A stretch of 23,503 nt of DNA from positions 1 to 23,503 of the forward strand of contig JAPPKP010000276.1 in assembly GCA_028819955.1 (NCBI GenBank), in the 5' to 3' direction. The position numbers and the translations under genes are program-made. This DNA is from Rhodospirillaceae bacterium. GTDB lineage: Bacteria; Pseudomonadota; Alphaproteobacteria; UBA828. Positions 8,424 through 16,751 of this stretch are shown piece by piece; position 1 is the stretch's first letter; every line of letters begins with the position of its first letter. A model generated the notes under the pieces. It was not told the origin of the DNA. It saw only the letters and a program-made list of their open reading frames with translations, and searched no databases.

Positions 8424-8493
8424 GCAGAGAGCACAAGAAAAAGCTTTTATTGAAATATGTACATGAAGTTCTTCATCGCATGAATCAGCGTCA
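8424..8493 (+). other. AT-rich intergenic spacer with small hairpins
   Basis: This 70-base spacer is strikingly AT-rich for this window. It contains the palindrome AAAAGCTTTT (8439-8448) and a small ATGAAG/CTTCAT hairpin (8463-8468 and 8471-8476). There is no T-run terminator. No Shine-Dalgarno sequence is visible before the next gene. It may hold a promoter for the enolase pair or be an mRNA-processing site; neither is demonstrated. Confidence 0.35.
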
Positions 8494-9618
8494 ATGTCCT
8501 CCGTAATCGTCGAACGGATCGAGTTGCTGGCGATCGGGCCCGACGGCGAGAGGGTGACGTGGTCGTCACACCTCGGGCTCATGTACGAGGCGATGGTCGT
8601 GGCGCGGCTGCTCCTCTCCAACGGCGTGGAGGCTATTGCGGGCACCACTACCCATACGGAACATGAGTTCGACAGCACGATGTTTTCCGCCGCCGCCTTG
8701 ATGGCGCCGTTCGTGCTGGGACGCGATGCGTTCGACACCCGCGCAGTCTACACGGATATGAGAAAGCGCTACGTGCCGTTGGGCCATCTGGCGATATCAC
8801 TCTTCGACATCGCACTCCACGACGGCAAAGCGAAGTCCGACAACCTGCCCATATATCGAATGCTGGGTGCCTCCCGGAACGAAATCCGTGCCTATGCATC
8901 GAGCCCGTTACTGTCGACGGATCGTGACTATATCGACTATTGCCGGGACATGATCGATCACGGTTACGGGGCGATAAAGATACACCCCTACTGCGTGTTC
9001 CAAGACGATACTCGTTTGGTCAACGCGCTTGTCGAAGTATTCGCGGGAGAAGATGTCAATTGGAGTCTGGACTTGGACGGAATGTATTCGCTGGACCAAG
9101 CACTTCATATGGGGCGACTCCTGGATGAGTCGGGCTGGGAGTTTTTCGAGGCACCACTTCCAGACTCAGATTTGGGCGGCTACAGGAAGCTCGCCCAAAC
9201 GCTCAAACTGGACGTGATCTGCGGGGGCAACAGCCTTCCTGATGCGCGGTTGATCGAATTCGCGTTGGAGATGGGCGCGTGGGACCGAAGCCGCTTCGAT
9301 GTGACCGGCATTGGCGGCTTCTCAGGTGCCGACGAGGTCGTGACGGCCACGCGCGCCCAAGGCAAGACCTGCGAGGTGCAAAGCTGGGGCTACACCCTCA
9401 CCCAGGCGGCGAACCTACACCATATGCTCACGCATTCGATCTGTGACTACTTCGAGCAGGCGACGCCGGTTGAAAAGTACGAGTTCGGCGCGCGGCAAGT
9501 CATTCGCCCAGACGCGGACGGCGTGGTCCGCCCGAGCGACTTACCCGGATTGGGAGTCGAGATGGACTGGGACCGGATCGAGCCCTTCGTCTACGCCCGG
9601 CGCATCTTCTCGACATGA
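8494..9618 (+). CDS. Enolase-superfamily protein with atypical active site (copy 1)
   Basis: Mandelate racemase/muconate lactonising enzyme-like protein, 374 residues, with an N-terminal capping domain and a (beta/alpha)7-beta barrel. Probable barrel positions by motif are K162-I-H164 on the second strand (normally KxK), D193 and E219 as the first two metal ligands, and N246 where the third ligand is normally Glu or Asp. Near the end, VQSW (295-298) stands where MR-type enzymes have V-P-H, so the general-base His appears to be Ser297. This could be a catalytically divergent dehydratase/epimerase or a non-catalytic partner of the next gene. Its TGA overlaps the next ATG by four bases, so the two are probably translationally coupled. 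No Shine-Dalgarno is evident. Base composition is slightly lower in GC than neighbours. Confidence 0.78.
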   Translation: MSSVIVERIELLAIGPDGERVTWSSHLGLMYEAMVVARLLLSNGVEAIAGTTTHTEHEFDSTMFSAAALMAPFVLGRDAFDTRAVYTDMRKRYVPLGHLAISLFDIALHDGKAKSDNLPIYRMLGASRNEIRAYASSPLLSTDRDYIDYCRDMIDHGYGAIKIHPYCVFQDDTRLVNALVEVFAGEDVNWSLDLDGMYSLDQALHMGRLLDESGWEFFEAPLPDSDLGGYRKLAQTLKLDVICGGNSLPDARLIEFALEMGAWDRSRFDVTGIGGFSGADEVVTATRAQGKTCEVQSWGYTLTQAANLHHMLTHSICDYFEQATPVEKYEFGARQVIRPDADGVVRPSDLPGLGVEMDWDRIEPFVYARRIFST

Positions 9619-10772
9619 CCGTGACGATCGAGCGGGTGGAGGTCCTCTGCCTACAGGACCCGCAAGCCGCATATTTCCGCTTCGAGGGCAGCTACCAGAA
9701 CGTCGTCGTGCTGGTGCATGGCGACAACGGTCTCGTGGGCATCGGCGAGAGCGACGCTCCGCCTGAAATCGTCAAGGCGGTGATCGAGATGGCACCATAT
9801 AACCACCTGGCGGAGGGGCTCGCCGACATCGTCACTGGGCAGGCGGTGGAGGACCCGCGCCTCCTGTGGAACGAGATGTATTCGCGGACGCAGTGGCACG
9901 GTCGTCGCGGCGCCACGATGCACGCGATCAGCGCTCTCGATATCGCAATCTGGGACCTCTTCGCCCGGTCAAAGGGTGTCCCAATACGTGAGGCTCTTGG
10001 CAGTGCACGTCACGACCGCCTGCCCGCCTACGCGACCATCTATCCCCTCGAAGACACGCCCGCACGCATCGATGCGCAGGTCATGCCCTTGCTTGGGTGG
10101 GGCTTCCGCCATCTCAAGATCTGCGTCGAGCCTTGGTGGAGCGAACCGGATCGGGTGCGGCGAAACCTCACCCATCTGCGCGACCTTGTGGGATCGGAGC
10201 GCGGCCTGATGCTCGACGTCACGCAGGCGTTCACACATTTCGAACAGCTTGAACCCTTTCTCAGCTTGCTGGCCGATCTAGATTTCGCCTGGATCGAAGC
10301 GCCCTTCCCGCTCGACGAGGTGGAGGAGCACGCGAAGCTCCGCGACGCAACACGCATTCCCATCGGGGTCGGCGACTTGGGCCTTACGACCTGCAGAGAG
10401 TTTGAGCCCTTTATCGCGGCCGACGCCTTCGACATCGCGCAGCCGGACCTCACGGTATTCGGCGGATTCACCGAGGCACTTCAGCTCGCGCAGTTACTGG
10501 ATAGCACCGGCCGGCGGATCGTGCCCCACGCCTACAACACAGACCTCACCATCGCGGCCAATCTTCACTTCCTGGCCACGCGGAAAGACGCGGAGCTGAT
10601 CGAATACTCGACCAGTCCGTCCCGCCTGCGGCGGAGCCTGGTACGAGGTCTTGCGCCCATCGACGCCGACGGGATGATCCCGATTCCCACCGGACCCGGG
10701 CTCGGCGTGACGTTGAACCATGATGCGATAGCAGAATTCGCAGTCAATCGCGCCGCTGAAGCATGCCGTTGA
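9615..10772 (+). CDS. Enolase-superfamily dehydratase/epimerase (copy 2)
   Basis: Mandelate racemase/muconate lactonising enzyme superfamily, 385 residues. The capping domain includes GVPIREALG (121-129), typical of the helix joining the two domains. Barrel residues inferred from motifs are K168-I-C170 (KxC instead of KxK), metal ligands D201, E228 and D254, and the Asp-His dyad D278 (AQPD) and H305 (VPHA). The 27-residue D-H spacing equals that of mandelate racemase. It therefore looks catalytically competent for proton abstraction from a carboxylate substrate, with the second Lys replaced by Cys. Family members include sugar-acid dehydratases and the hydroxyproline-betaine epimerase. The start overlaps the previous stop (ATGA). 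The 3' end overlaps the convergent permease gene by 29 bases. Confidence 0.86.
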   Translation: MTVTIERVEVLCLQDPQAAYFRFEGSYQNVVVLVHGDNGLVGIGESDAPPEIVKAVIEMAPYNHLAEGLADIVTGQAVEDPRLLWNEMYSRTQWHGRRGATMHAISALDIAIWDLFARSKGVPIREALGSARHDRLPAYATIYPLEDTPARIDAQVMPLLGWGFRHLKICVEPWWSEPDRVRRNLTHLRDLVGSERGLMLDVTQAFTHFEQLEPFLSLLADLDFAWIEAPFPLDEVEEHAKLRDATRIPIGVGDLGLTTCREFEPFIAADAFDIAQPDLTVFGGFTEALQLAQLLDSTGRRIVPHAYNTDLTIAANLHFLATRKDAELIEYSTSPSRLRRSLVRGLAPIDADGMIPIPTGPGLGVTLNHDAIAEFAVNRAAEACR

Positions 10773-11541
10773 TCGTAAGTCCGACCGCCAGGACGATACC
10801 GCCCAGCACGACCGTGATCAGCCCCACGGCGGGAACCATGGGCGTGTAGCCGCCGATCATCTTGCCGTAGAGCCATTCGGGCACGGTGACGTCGGCCCCG
10901 CTGGTAAAGTAAGCGAGCGGAAAATTGCCCCAAGAGAGCAGCACCGCGAACAGGAAGCCGGCGAAGATACCTGGCCCGAGCAGGGGCAGCGTGATGGTTC
11001 GGAAAATCTGCCAGCGGGAGGCGCCCAAGTCGTAGGCCGCCTCCTCCACCGCCGAATCGTAACCATAGGCCTGGATCGCGATCACCAGCGTCACGATCGG
11101 CACGATCCAGACGAGCTGGGCGAACACCGTCGACTGCCAGGACATCTGGATGCCGATGGAGTTGAACCAGAGCTGCAACGCGAGTCCCAGCACTGCCTGG
11201 GGGAAAAAGATCGGTATCAGCAGCACTTGCTGAAAGAGCTTGCGCCCGCGCCAGTCGTAGCGGGCGTAGGCGAGCGCGCCGAAGAAGGCCAGGATCACCG
11301 AGATCAGCGCCACGCAGACGGCGATCGTCAACGACGTGAGAAAGCTCTCGTGCACCTGCAGCGAGTCCCACGTCATCTCGTACCACTTCGCCGAGGTTCG
11401 CCGCATGGGGAAGAGGAAGAAGCGCGACTTGGAAATCGACGCCAGCCCGACGATCACCATCGGGATGTACATGATTACCAGAATGACGGCGATATAGGCG
11501 GCCAACAGCCGGCGCGTGAGCGGCCTGTCGATGGTGCCCAC
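10744..11541 (-). CDS. ABC transporter permease, PotC-like
   Basis: Second inner-membrane permease of the spermidine/putrescine-type importer, 265 residues with about six hydrophobic helices. The coupling motif toward the ATPase is EEAAYDLGASRWQIFRTITLP, matching the EAA loop (EAA...G......P). The GTG start at 11541 sits three bases after the stop of the preceding permease gene, so it is last in the operon binding protein-ATPase-permease-permease. Its final 29 bases overlap the convergent enolase-superfamily gene. Substrate range is unknown; family members take up polyamines, but homologues in alphaproteobacteria import many small cationic or zwitterionic compounds. Confidence 0.9.
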   Translation of the reverse strand: MGTIDRPLTRRLLAAYIAVILVIMYIPMVIVGLASISKSRFFLFPMRRTSAKWYEMTWDSLQVHESFLTSLTIAVCVALISVILAFFGALAYARYDWRGRKLFQQVLLIPIFFPQAVLGLALQLWFNSIGIQMSWQSTVFAQLVWIVPIVTLVIAIQAYGYDSAVEEAAYDLGASRWQIFRTITLPLLGPGIFAGFLFAVLLSWGNFPLAYFTSGADVTVPEWLYGKMIGGYTPMVPAVGLITVVLGGIVLAVGLTINGMLQRRD

Positions 11542-11544
11542 GGC

Positions 11545-12453
11545 CTACCGCTTTCCCAGCATGCGATCGAGGTTCACCCGTCGCATCGCCAGCCACACGG
11601 CGGAGCCCGCCAGCACGATCATCAGCACCGAGAGCGCCGAGCCGCGCGGCCAGTTCTGCCCGAAGGTGAAGGCGGACTCGATGTCCTGCGCGACAGTCAC
11701 GATGACGCCCTTGCCCAGGAACTTGGCTTCGTTGAAGGCGCCGAGCGAGATCACGAAGCAGAGTAGCGAACCAATCAATATTCCCGGCATCGCCAGCGGC
11801 AGCTCGATGTCCCGAAAAACCCGCCAGCGCGACCCGCCGAGGTCGTAGGCCGCCTCCCGTGCCTCCCTGGGTACGTTGCCGAGCCCCAGCAGGATGGGGA
11901 AAAGCATGAAGGGCAGATAGATGTAGCAAATGCCGAAGACGATCGCGGGCACGTTGTTGACCAGGCTCCCGGTCTCCAGTCCGGTCACCACCTTGAGCGC
12001 GCCATCCAAGAAGCCGCCCTTGTCGAAGAACAGCACCCAGCCCTGTAGCCGGATGTTCTCGGCGACGAAGAGTGGCGCCACGATCAGCAGCGTCAGCAGG
12101 TGGGCCCGGCGTCCCTTAATCCGCCTCAGCGCCACCGCCAGCGGATAGCAGACGACGAGCAGGATCACGACGCTGATGAAGGCGAGAAAGAGCGACCATG
12201 CGAAGGAGATGTAGAAGTCCTGCTCGACGATATCGATGTAGTTCTCGAGCGACGGCGACCCCGGAATGGAGAAGCTGCCGCGCGGCATGAAGCTGTAGAT
12301 CAGCACCAGCGCCATCGGCCCGATGAAGCCGATGAACAGCAGGACGATGATCGGCAGTGCCGCGACGAAACCTTCGGTAAGCTTCCACGGCAGGAGTCCG
12401 CGCCGCGGACGCTCGGGCTCCTCCGTCAGGGTCTCGATTACCGCCTCGGTCAT
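11545..12453 (-). CDS. ABC transporter permease, PotB-like
   Basis: First inner-membrane permease of the same importer, 302 residues. The first 25 residues are charged and cytoplasmic, followed by a hydrophobic helix (about 28-50). Further helices follow, and the EAA loop reads REAREAAYDLGGSRWRVFRD. I choose the ATG at 12453 because it overlaps the ATPase stop as ATGA, the expected translational coupling. An in-frame start at 12486 would add eleven residues inside the ATPase gene. It pairs with the PotC-like subunit to form the membrane channel. Confidence 0.9.
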   Translation of the reverse strand: MTEAVIETLTEEPERPRRGLLPWKLTEGFVAALPIIVLLFIGFIGPMALVLIYSFMPRGSFSIPGSPSLENYIDIVEQDFYISFAWSLFLAFISVVILLVVCYPLAVALRRIKGRRAHLLTLLIVAPLFVAENIRLQGWVLFFDKGGFLDGALKVVTGLETGSLVNNVPAIVFGICYIYLPFMLFPILLGLGNVPREAREAAYDLGGSRWRVFRDIELPLAMPGILIGSLLCFVISLGAFNEAKFLGKGVIVTVAQDIESAFTFGQNWPRGSALSVLMIVLAGSAVWLAMRRVNLDRMLGKR

Positions 12454-13526
12454 TCCGGGAAGACCATCGAATCGCCTGGCTGCCACGAGAGCGTCACTTC
12501 CGCGCCCGGCAGGCGGGCGACGGCATCGGCGCGCAACTCCTCGATGAGGAACACCATCGCACCGCTTCTCACCTGGTATTGGATGCGTGAACCGAGCAGA
12601 TACTCGTTGAATAGCTCGCCCCGGATCAGGTTTCCGCCGGCGGCCGGCGGAGCATCGTCGGAGATCGCCACGTTCTCCGGTCGTACGATCAGCACGCCGC
12701 GGCTAAAGCTCGGCGGCATTCCGGCAGGCGGCTCAAAGCTGGCATCGAGCGCCTCGCAGTGCAGCTTCCCGTCATCGGCGAGGCGCACGGGGAGCGAGTT
12801 CACCTCGCCCATGAACTCGGTGACGAAACGGTTCTCTGGCTGGGTGTAGATCGTCGCGGGGCTGCCGACCTGGGAGAGCTTGCCTTCGCGCATCACGCCG
12901 ATGCGGTCGGACATCACCATCGCCTCCTCGAGGCTGTGGGTGATGTAGACGAAGGTCTTGCCCGTCTCGCGCTGGATATCCTTGAGCTCCTTCTCCAGCG
13001 TCTTGCGGAGGCGGTAGTCGATGGCCGAGAGCGGTTCGTCGAAGAACAGGATCTCTGGATTGAAGGCCAATGCTCTAGCCAGCGCCACGCGCTGACGCTC
13101 GCCGCCTGAGCACTGCGTGACCGCTTTGTCGTAGTAGCTCTGCGGCAAGTGAGAGAGCTTTAGGCACTCGGCGGCGCGCTCCCGCCGCTCCTTCTTCCCG
13201 ATACCTTTGCACTTGGCCGAGTATTCGACGTTCTCGCCGACGCTCATGTGCGGGAACAGCGCCAACGACTGAAAGACCATGCAAGTCGGGCGTTTGTTGG
13301 CAGGCACGTCGTTGATCCGCTTGCCCCTGAGCAGGATGTCGCCCGCGGTCGGCTTGTCCATGCCGACCAGCATGCGGATGAGCGTCGTCTTGCCCGAGCC
13401 CGAGGGCCCTACGATAGTGAAGAGCTCGCCCTCCTCGATGTCCAGGCTGACGCCATCGACCGCATTGAGGCTGCCGAAGCTCTTGACGATGTTCCTGAGT
13501 TGCAAAATGGGCGGGGCTGTGGCCAT
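12450..13526 (-). CDS. ABC transporter ATP-binding protein, PotA-like
   Basis: ATPase of the spermidine/putrescine-type importer, 358 residues from the ATG at 13526. Motifs in order: Walker A GPSGSGKTT (40-48), Q-loop VFQSLALFP (84-92), signature CSGGERQR (139-146), Walker B ILFFDEP (159-165) and the H-loop His in YITHSLEEA. The C-terminal third (from about 235) matches the TOBE regulatory region (VLIVRPENVAI). The open frame runs further upstream to 13715, but that extension overlaps the binding-protein gene, is low-complexity and not family-like, so I reject it. Signature and Walker B vary slightly from the usual LSGGQQQR and LLLDEP. It is coupled to the permease gene by ATGA. Confidence 0.93.
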   Translation of the reverse strand: MATAPPILQLRNIVKSFGSLNAVDGVSLDIEEGELFTIVGPSGSGKTTLIRMLVGMDKPTAGDILLRGKRINDVPANKRPTCMVFQSLALFPHMSVGENVEYSAKCKGIGKKERRERAAECLKLSHLPQSYYDKAVTQCSGGERQRVALARALAFNPEILFFDEPLSAIDYRLRKTLEKELKDIQRETGKTFVYITHSLEEAMVMSDRIGVMREGKLSQVGSPATIYTQPENRFVTEFMGEVNSLPVRLADDGKLHCEALDASFEPPAGMPPSFSRGVLIVRPENVAISDDAPPAAGGNLIRGELFNEYLLGSRIQYQVRSGAMVFLIEELRADAVARLPGAEVTLSWQPGDSMVFPE

Positions 13527-13557
13527 CGCACACGATGCTCCCGGTAGGCGCGGGTGC

Positions 13558-13585
13558 CGGTGCGGGCAGCGGACCGCCCGCACCG
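13558..13585 (-). other. Intercistronic hairpin between binding-protein and ATPase genes
   Basis: A perfect 10-bp inverted repeat (13558-13567 with 13576-13585, eight-base loop) lies 11 bases past the stop of the binding-protein gene. It is 31 bases before the ATPase start. There is no T-run, so a full terminator is unlikely. By its position it would stabilise the 3' end of the binding-protein transcript or attenuate read-through, a usual way to make excess binding protein. This functional reading is inferred. Confidence 0.6.
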
Positions 13586-13596
13586 ACAGGTGACGA

Positions 13597-14886
13597 TCAG
13601 GCGCCGCGCGCGCGCTTCGCCTGGGTGTAGAGGTCGTGCATGGCCTCGTAGTCGGGGTTGATGTCGAAGTCGATGCAGCGGTCGACCAGCGAAGCCAGCC
13701 AGCTGCCCTCTTCACCCCAGTGCACGGCGTCGAGTTCGTCCTGGGAGAACTGGCTCAACACCTCCGGCGCGCCCATCTGCACCACCGGGTTCAGCGTGCC
13801 CGGCGCCTTGGCCGCCACCTTGTAGGCGGCCTCGGGTGTGTGGCAGTAGATCAGGAACGCCTCGGCCAGCGGCGTCGGGTTGGGGTTGTTGACGAGCGAG
13901 GTGATCTCGATCCAGACGATTCCGCCCTGACCGTTGGGCCGCTCGGCGGTCTTGGTCTCCTCCGGGCCTTCCGCCGGCACAACGTTCACGAGCTGGGTTT
14001 CGCCTTCGAGCCTCGCGGCAGAGACGGTATAGACCGAACCGGGATAGGTCCCGATGATCTCGCCAGTGATCATGTCGCGGGCCAGCGCCGCCTGGTCGTC
14101 GGACACCTTCTTGGCGTTCTCGAAGAGCTTGAAGATGTTCTCTTCGAACTTCGCCATCTCATCGGCGGTGTGTTCGCGGAAGGGGATGAAGCCCGACGCG
14201 ATGCAGGTGTGCATGATCACCCAGTTCTCGTAGTCGAGGATGCCGTATTGACCCTTGGCGCCCTCGATCATCTCCATGTATCCGCCGCTCTCCATCGTCT
14301 GCGGATCGACGGCGTCGGTATTGACCGCCAAGCCCGCGGGGCCATAGCGCTGAAGCATTCCGAGAAGGTGCTCGCCGCTCTGGTCCAGCGCCCAGTGATA
14401 AGGCCAATCGAATCCCGCCACGTTCATGTCGTAGAGCGGCGCAAACTTGTCCTTGTCGAGCGGCGTGATCAGCCCCTCGGGGAAGAGCTGATTGCGCTGC
14501 CAGGAGTTGTTGAGGTTGATCACGTCCCAGGTCGAAGTGCCGCCGCCACGCAGGTTGTTTACGGCTGCGGGGTCGGAGATCAGCATTTGCGGGTTGACGT
14601 TCGCCCCGGTTTGGCGGCTGAAGGGGTCGAGCACTGGCTCCTCGGTGTATCCCTCCCACGAGTGGAGATTGAGGTCCATCCGAATGTCGCTCATGCCGGC
14701 GAGGTCGGCCTTGGTCTTCTCCCAGAGCTCGTTCGCATAGGCCGCGCCGGTGGACGCGTCTGCGCGTGCCGCGCCCGCGCTGAGAACCCCCGGCGCCACG
14801 CCGACCGCGGCTGCCAGCGCTGCAGATTGTTTGAGGAACTGCCGGCGCGAAGAGCTGAAGTTCCTGAAAATGTTTCCACCGTTCAT
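13597..14886 (-). CDS. ABC transporter substrate-binding protein, PotD-like, Tat-exported
   Basis: Periplasmic solute-binding protein of the Pot-type importer, 429 residues. The N-terminus has a twin-arginine signal SRRQFLK (13-19), a hydrophobic stretch (about 20-36) and an AGAARA cleavage region, so it should be exported folded by Tat. The mature part shows the LNLHSWEGYTEEPVLDPFSRQ pattern, resembling the start of PotD/PotF proteins. A strong Shine-Dalgarno (TCCTCCC on the plus strand, 14891-14897) lies five bases from the ATG. It is the first gene of the importer operon, divergent from the Rieske oxygenase gene. Ligand is unknown; a quaternary ammonium or amine compound would fit the neighbour. 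Confidence 0.88.
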   Translation of the reverse strand: MNGGNIFRNFSSSRRQFLKQSAALAAAVGVAPGVLSAGAARADASTGAAYANELWEKTKADLAGMSDIRMDLNLHSWEGYTEEPVLDPFSRQTGANVNPQMLISDPAAVNNLRGGGTSTWDVINLNNSWQRNQLFPEGLITPLDKDKFAPLYDMNVAGFDWPYHWALDQSGEHLLGMLQRYGPAGLAVNTDAVDPQTMESGGYMEMIEGAKGQYGILDYENWVIMHTCIASGFIPFREHTADEMAKFEENIFKLFENAKKVSDDQAALARDMITGEIIGTYPGSVYTVSAARLEGETQLVNVVPAEGPEETKTAERPNGQGGIVWIEITSLVNNPNPTPLAEAFLIYCHTPEAAYKVAAKAPGTLNPVVQMGAPEVLSQFSQDELDAVHWGEEGSWLASLVDRCIDFDINPDYEAMHDLYTQAKRARGA

Positions 14887-15179
14887 GTCTTCCTCCCGGA
14901 TTGCCGTTTCGTTTCACACAGCATAGTTGGCTTCGAATGCTAGTTGATGCCGGAGGCTGTCTCCAGTGCGTTCGAGGTGGAGCCGCCTTTTCAGGCAGGC
15001 AACTACACGATCGCCTGTCAATGGACTGCCCTCCCCGTGGGCATTGCTCGGACTAGGGGTGCCGCCTGAGTCGCATTCGCGATAAGTTAATGCGGATTCG
15101 CAGTAGCTGCGGCGGGCCGCGCCGCGATAGCCTGAATTGACGGGCAGAAACGGCCTCAGCGCATACAGAGAGCGCAACC
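14887..15179. promoter_or_regulatory. Divergent promoter region between importer operon and Rieske gene
   Basis: The largest intergenic gap (293 bases) separates two divergent units, so it should hold both promoters. Visible items are the binding-protein Shine-Dalgarno at 14891-14897 and a GC hairpin GCGGCG/CGCCGC (15109-15114 and 15120-15125, five-base loop). A TTGACG at 15137-15142 could be a -35 box for the Rieske gene, but the matching -10 (CATACA, 15162-15167) is weak and 19 bases away. No riboswitch or small gene is recognisable. Confidence 0.4.
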
Positions 15180-16382
15180 ATGACTGACCACTGGTGGGAA
15201 AGCAGCACTGGCGTGCGCACCAAGCTCGCCAACGTCGTGCGCCCCATCGAGGATTGGGCGAGCGGACTGCCGAACGAGACCTATGTCTCGGAGGCGTTTG
15301 CCGAATGGGAGCAAGACGTGCTGCTGGCCCGCACTTGGGCCTGCATCGGCACCGGCAGGCGCGTGCCCGAGGTGGGCGACGCGATGCCACTCGAATTCGC
15401 CGGACTGCCGCTCATTATGGTGCGCGGACGCGACGACGAGGTTCGCGTCTTCCACAACGTGTGCAGTCATCGGGGCATGGTGCTGATGCAGAAGCCCATG
15501 CGGTCGCACGGCACGATCCGCTGTCCCTACCATTCGTGGACCTACAACCTCGACGGCTCGCTTCGCGCCACGCCCATGATCGGCGGCACCGACAACAACA
15601 CGTGCGAAGGGTTCGAGGGATCGAAGCATGGCCTGAAGCCGGTACGAACCGCCTCGTGGTTTGACGCCGTATTCGTCAACCTGAGCGGCGATGCGCCGCC
15701 GTTCGAGGCTTTCATCGCGCCGGTGGCCGAGCGCTGGAAAGATTTTTCCGGCGCCGACTTGCACTACAAGGAGAGCGACTCCTCCTTCACCCTGGACGTC
15801 GCCTGCAACTGGAAGCTCGCTGTGGAGAACTTCTGCGAGGCCTATCACCTGCCCTGGATCCACCCCAGCCTCAACAGCTACTCGCGGCTGGAAGACCACT
15901 ACCAGATTGCGGAGGAGGAGGACGGCTACGCGGGCCAGGGCAGCACTGCGTACCAGCCGCAACTTGTGGAAAACGGCAACGGCTTGCCGACCATGCCGGA
16001 TCTGCCGGCGCGCTGGCACGGGACGGCAGAGTATGTCGCACTGTTCCCGACGGCATTGTTCGGTGTCCACGCCGATCATTGCTTCGTCGGCACGCTGATG
16101 CCGGCGGGCACCGGCCGCACCATCGAGCATCTCGACATCTACTACTTCGCCGACGAGGCCCTTGGCGAGGGCTGCGCCGAGCTCAGGGAGGCCAACACGC
16201 GCCAGTGGCGCGGCATCTTTGAGGAAGACCGCTTCGTGGTCGAAGGGATGCAGCGCGGACGCGCCTCACCAGCCTACAAGGGTGGTGTGCTCTCTCCTGC
16301 GCTGGAGCGCACCACCCACTGCTTCTATCGTTGGGTGGCGCGGAGGATGATGGAGGCGAACGGGGCAGACCACGCGGCGTGA
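15180..16382 (+). CDS. Rieske non-heme iron oxygenase, alpha subunit (quaternary-amine type)
   Basis: Catalytic subunit of a Rieske oxygenase, 400 residues. The [2Fe-2S] motif is C95-x-H97 and C115-x2-H118. The mononuclear iron site follows NWKLAVENF at E220-x2-H223-x4-H228. Most ring-hydroxylating oxygenases use Asp as the bridging residue between the two centres. Here it is Glu, as in carnitine monooxygenase CntA and related quaternary-amine enzymes. Likely reactions are oxidative demethylation or cleavage of a betaine-like compound such as glycine betaine, stachydrine or carnitine. No reductase (ferredoxin-flavin) gene is in the window, so electrons must come from elsewhere. It is transcribed alone, divergently from the Pot-type importer, and ends 16 bases from the convergent DUF393 gene. 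Confidence 0.9.
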   Translation: MTDHWWESSTGVRTKLANVVRPIEDWASGLPNETYVSEAFAEWEQDVLLARTWACIGTGRRVPEVGDAMPLEFAGLPLIMVRGRDDEVRVFHNVCSHRGMVLMQKPMRSHGTIRCPYHSWTYNLDGSLRATPMIGGTDNNTCEGFEGSKHGLKPVRTASWFDAVFVNLSGDAPPFEAFIAPVAERWKDFSGADLHYKESDSSFTLDVACNWKLAVENFCEAYHLPWIHPSLNSYSRLEDHYQIAEEEDGYAGQGSTAYQPQLVENGNGLPTMPDLPARWHGTAEYVALFPTALFGVHADHCFVGTLMPAGTGRTIEHLDIYYFADEALGEGCAELREANTRQWRGIFEEDRFVVEGMQRGRASPAYKGGVLSPALERTTHCFYRWVARRMMEANGADHAA

Positions 16383-16398
16383 GCAGCGACGAGTGCGT

Positions 16399-16713
16399 TT
16401 AGATTTCGCAGGCGTCGCCGTTGCAGCCCTGCTTGCCTTTGCCGAGCAGGATGCGAAGCGGCGGAAGGTAGAGCGCGAGCCCATAGAGAAACAGCAGGGG
16501 AACCTGAAGGCACACCTTCCGGGTCGCATAGACGCCCGTAAACGCCCTGGCGCTCTCCTTTTCCACCACGACAATCTCGCCGAAGGGGACCTTGCCCAGC
16601 GGAGAGTCGTCCGTCCTGAGCTCGATGCGGTGCAGCCAGTCCATGCGCCCCGTTATTCTCGCCTGTCGCACGCAATCGGGACAGTGCGGGTTGTAGAAGA
16701 GTGCGACGGTCAT
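16399..16713 (-). CDS. DUF393 thiol-disulfide oxidoreductase-like protein
   Basis: Small protein (104 residues) of the DUF393 type. It begins VALFYNPHCPDC, with a CxxC (C11, C14) after the first beta strand, where family members usually read YDGDCPLC. The middle (ARAFTGVYATRKV) matches the family, a hydrophobic helix follows (about 70-88), and the end carries CNGDAC. It may be a membrane-associated thiol redox protein, but the family's biochemical role is poorly defined. It is the last gene of the long minus-strand run, 38 bases after the oxygenase gene. No Shine-Dalgarno is visible. Confidence 0.8.
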   Translation of the reverse strand: MTVALFYNPHCPDCVRQARITGRMDWLHRIELRTDDSPLGKVPFGEIVVVEKESARAFTGVYATRKVCLQVPLLFLYGLALYLPPLRILLGKGKQGCNGDACEI

Positions 16714-16751
16714 CGGTTCGTCGTTGCCCGGCTATATGCGCGAACGTCGGT

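Noticed and set aside
8479..8505. Eight-codon open frame (MNQRQCPP) overlapping the start of the first enolase gene, considered as a leader peptide
   Set aside because: It has no Shine-Dalgarno and no associated attenuator structure; so short a frame occurs easily by chance.
13527..13715. Upstream extension of the PotA-like ATPase frame
   Set aside because: It overlaps the 3' end of the binding-protein gene and the intercistronic hairpin and reads as Thr/Ser/Arg-rich low complexity; the ATG at 13526 starts the conserved protein.
14887..15179. Possible small RNA or riboswitch in the largest intergenic gap
   Set aside because: Apart from one short GC hairpin and ribosome-binding sequence I could not find a conserved riboswitch-like layout or terminator.
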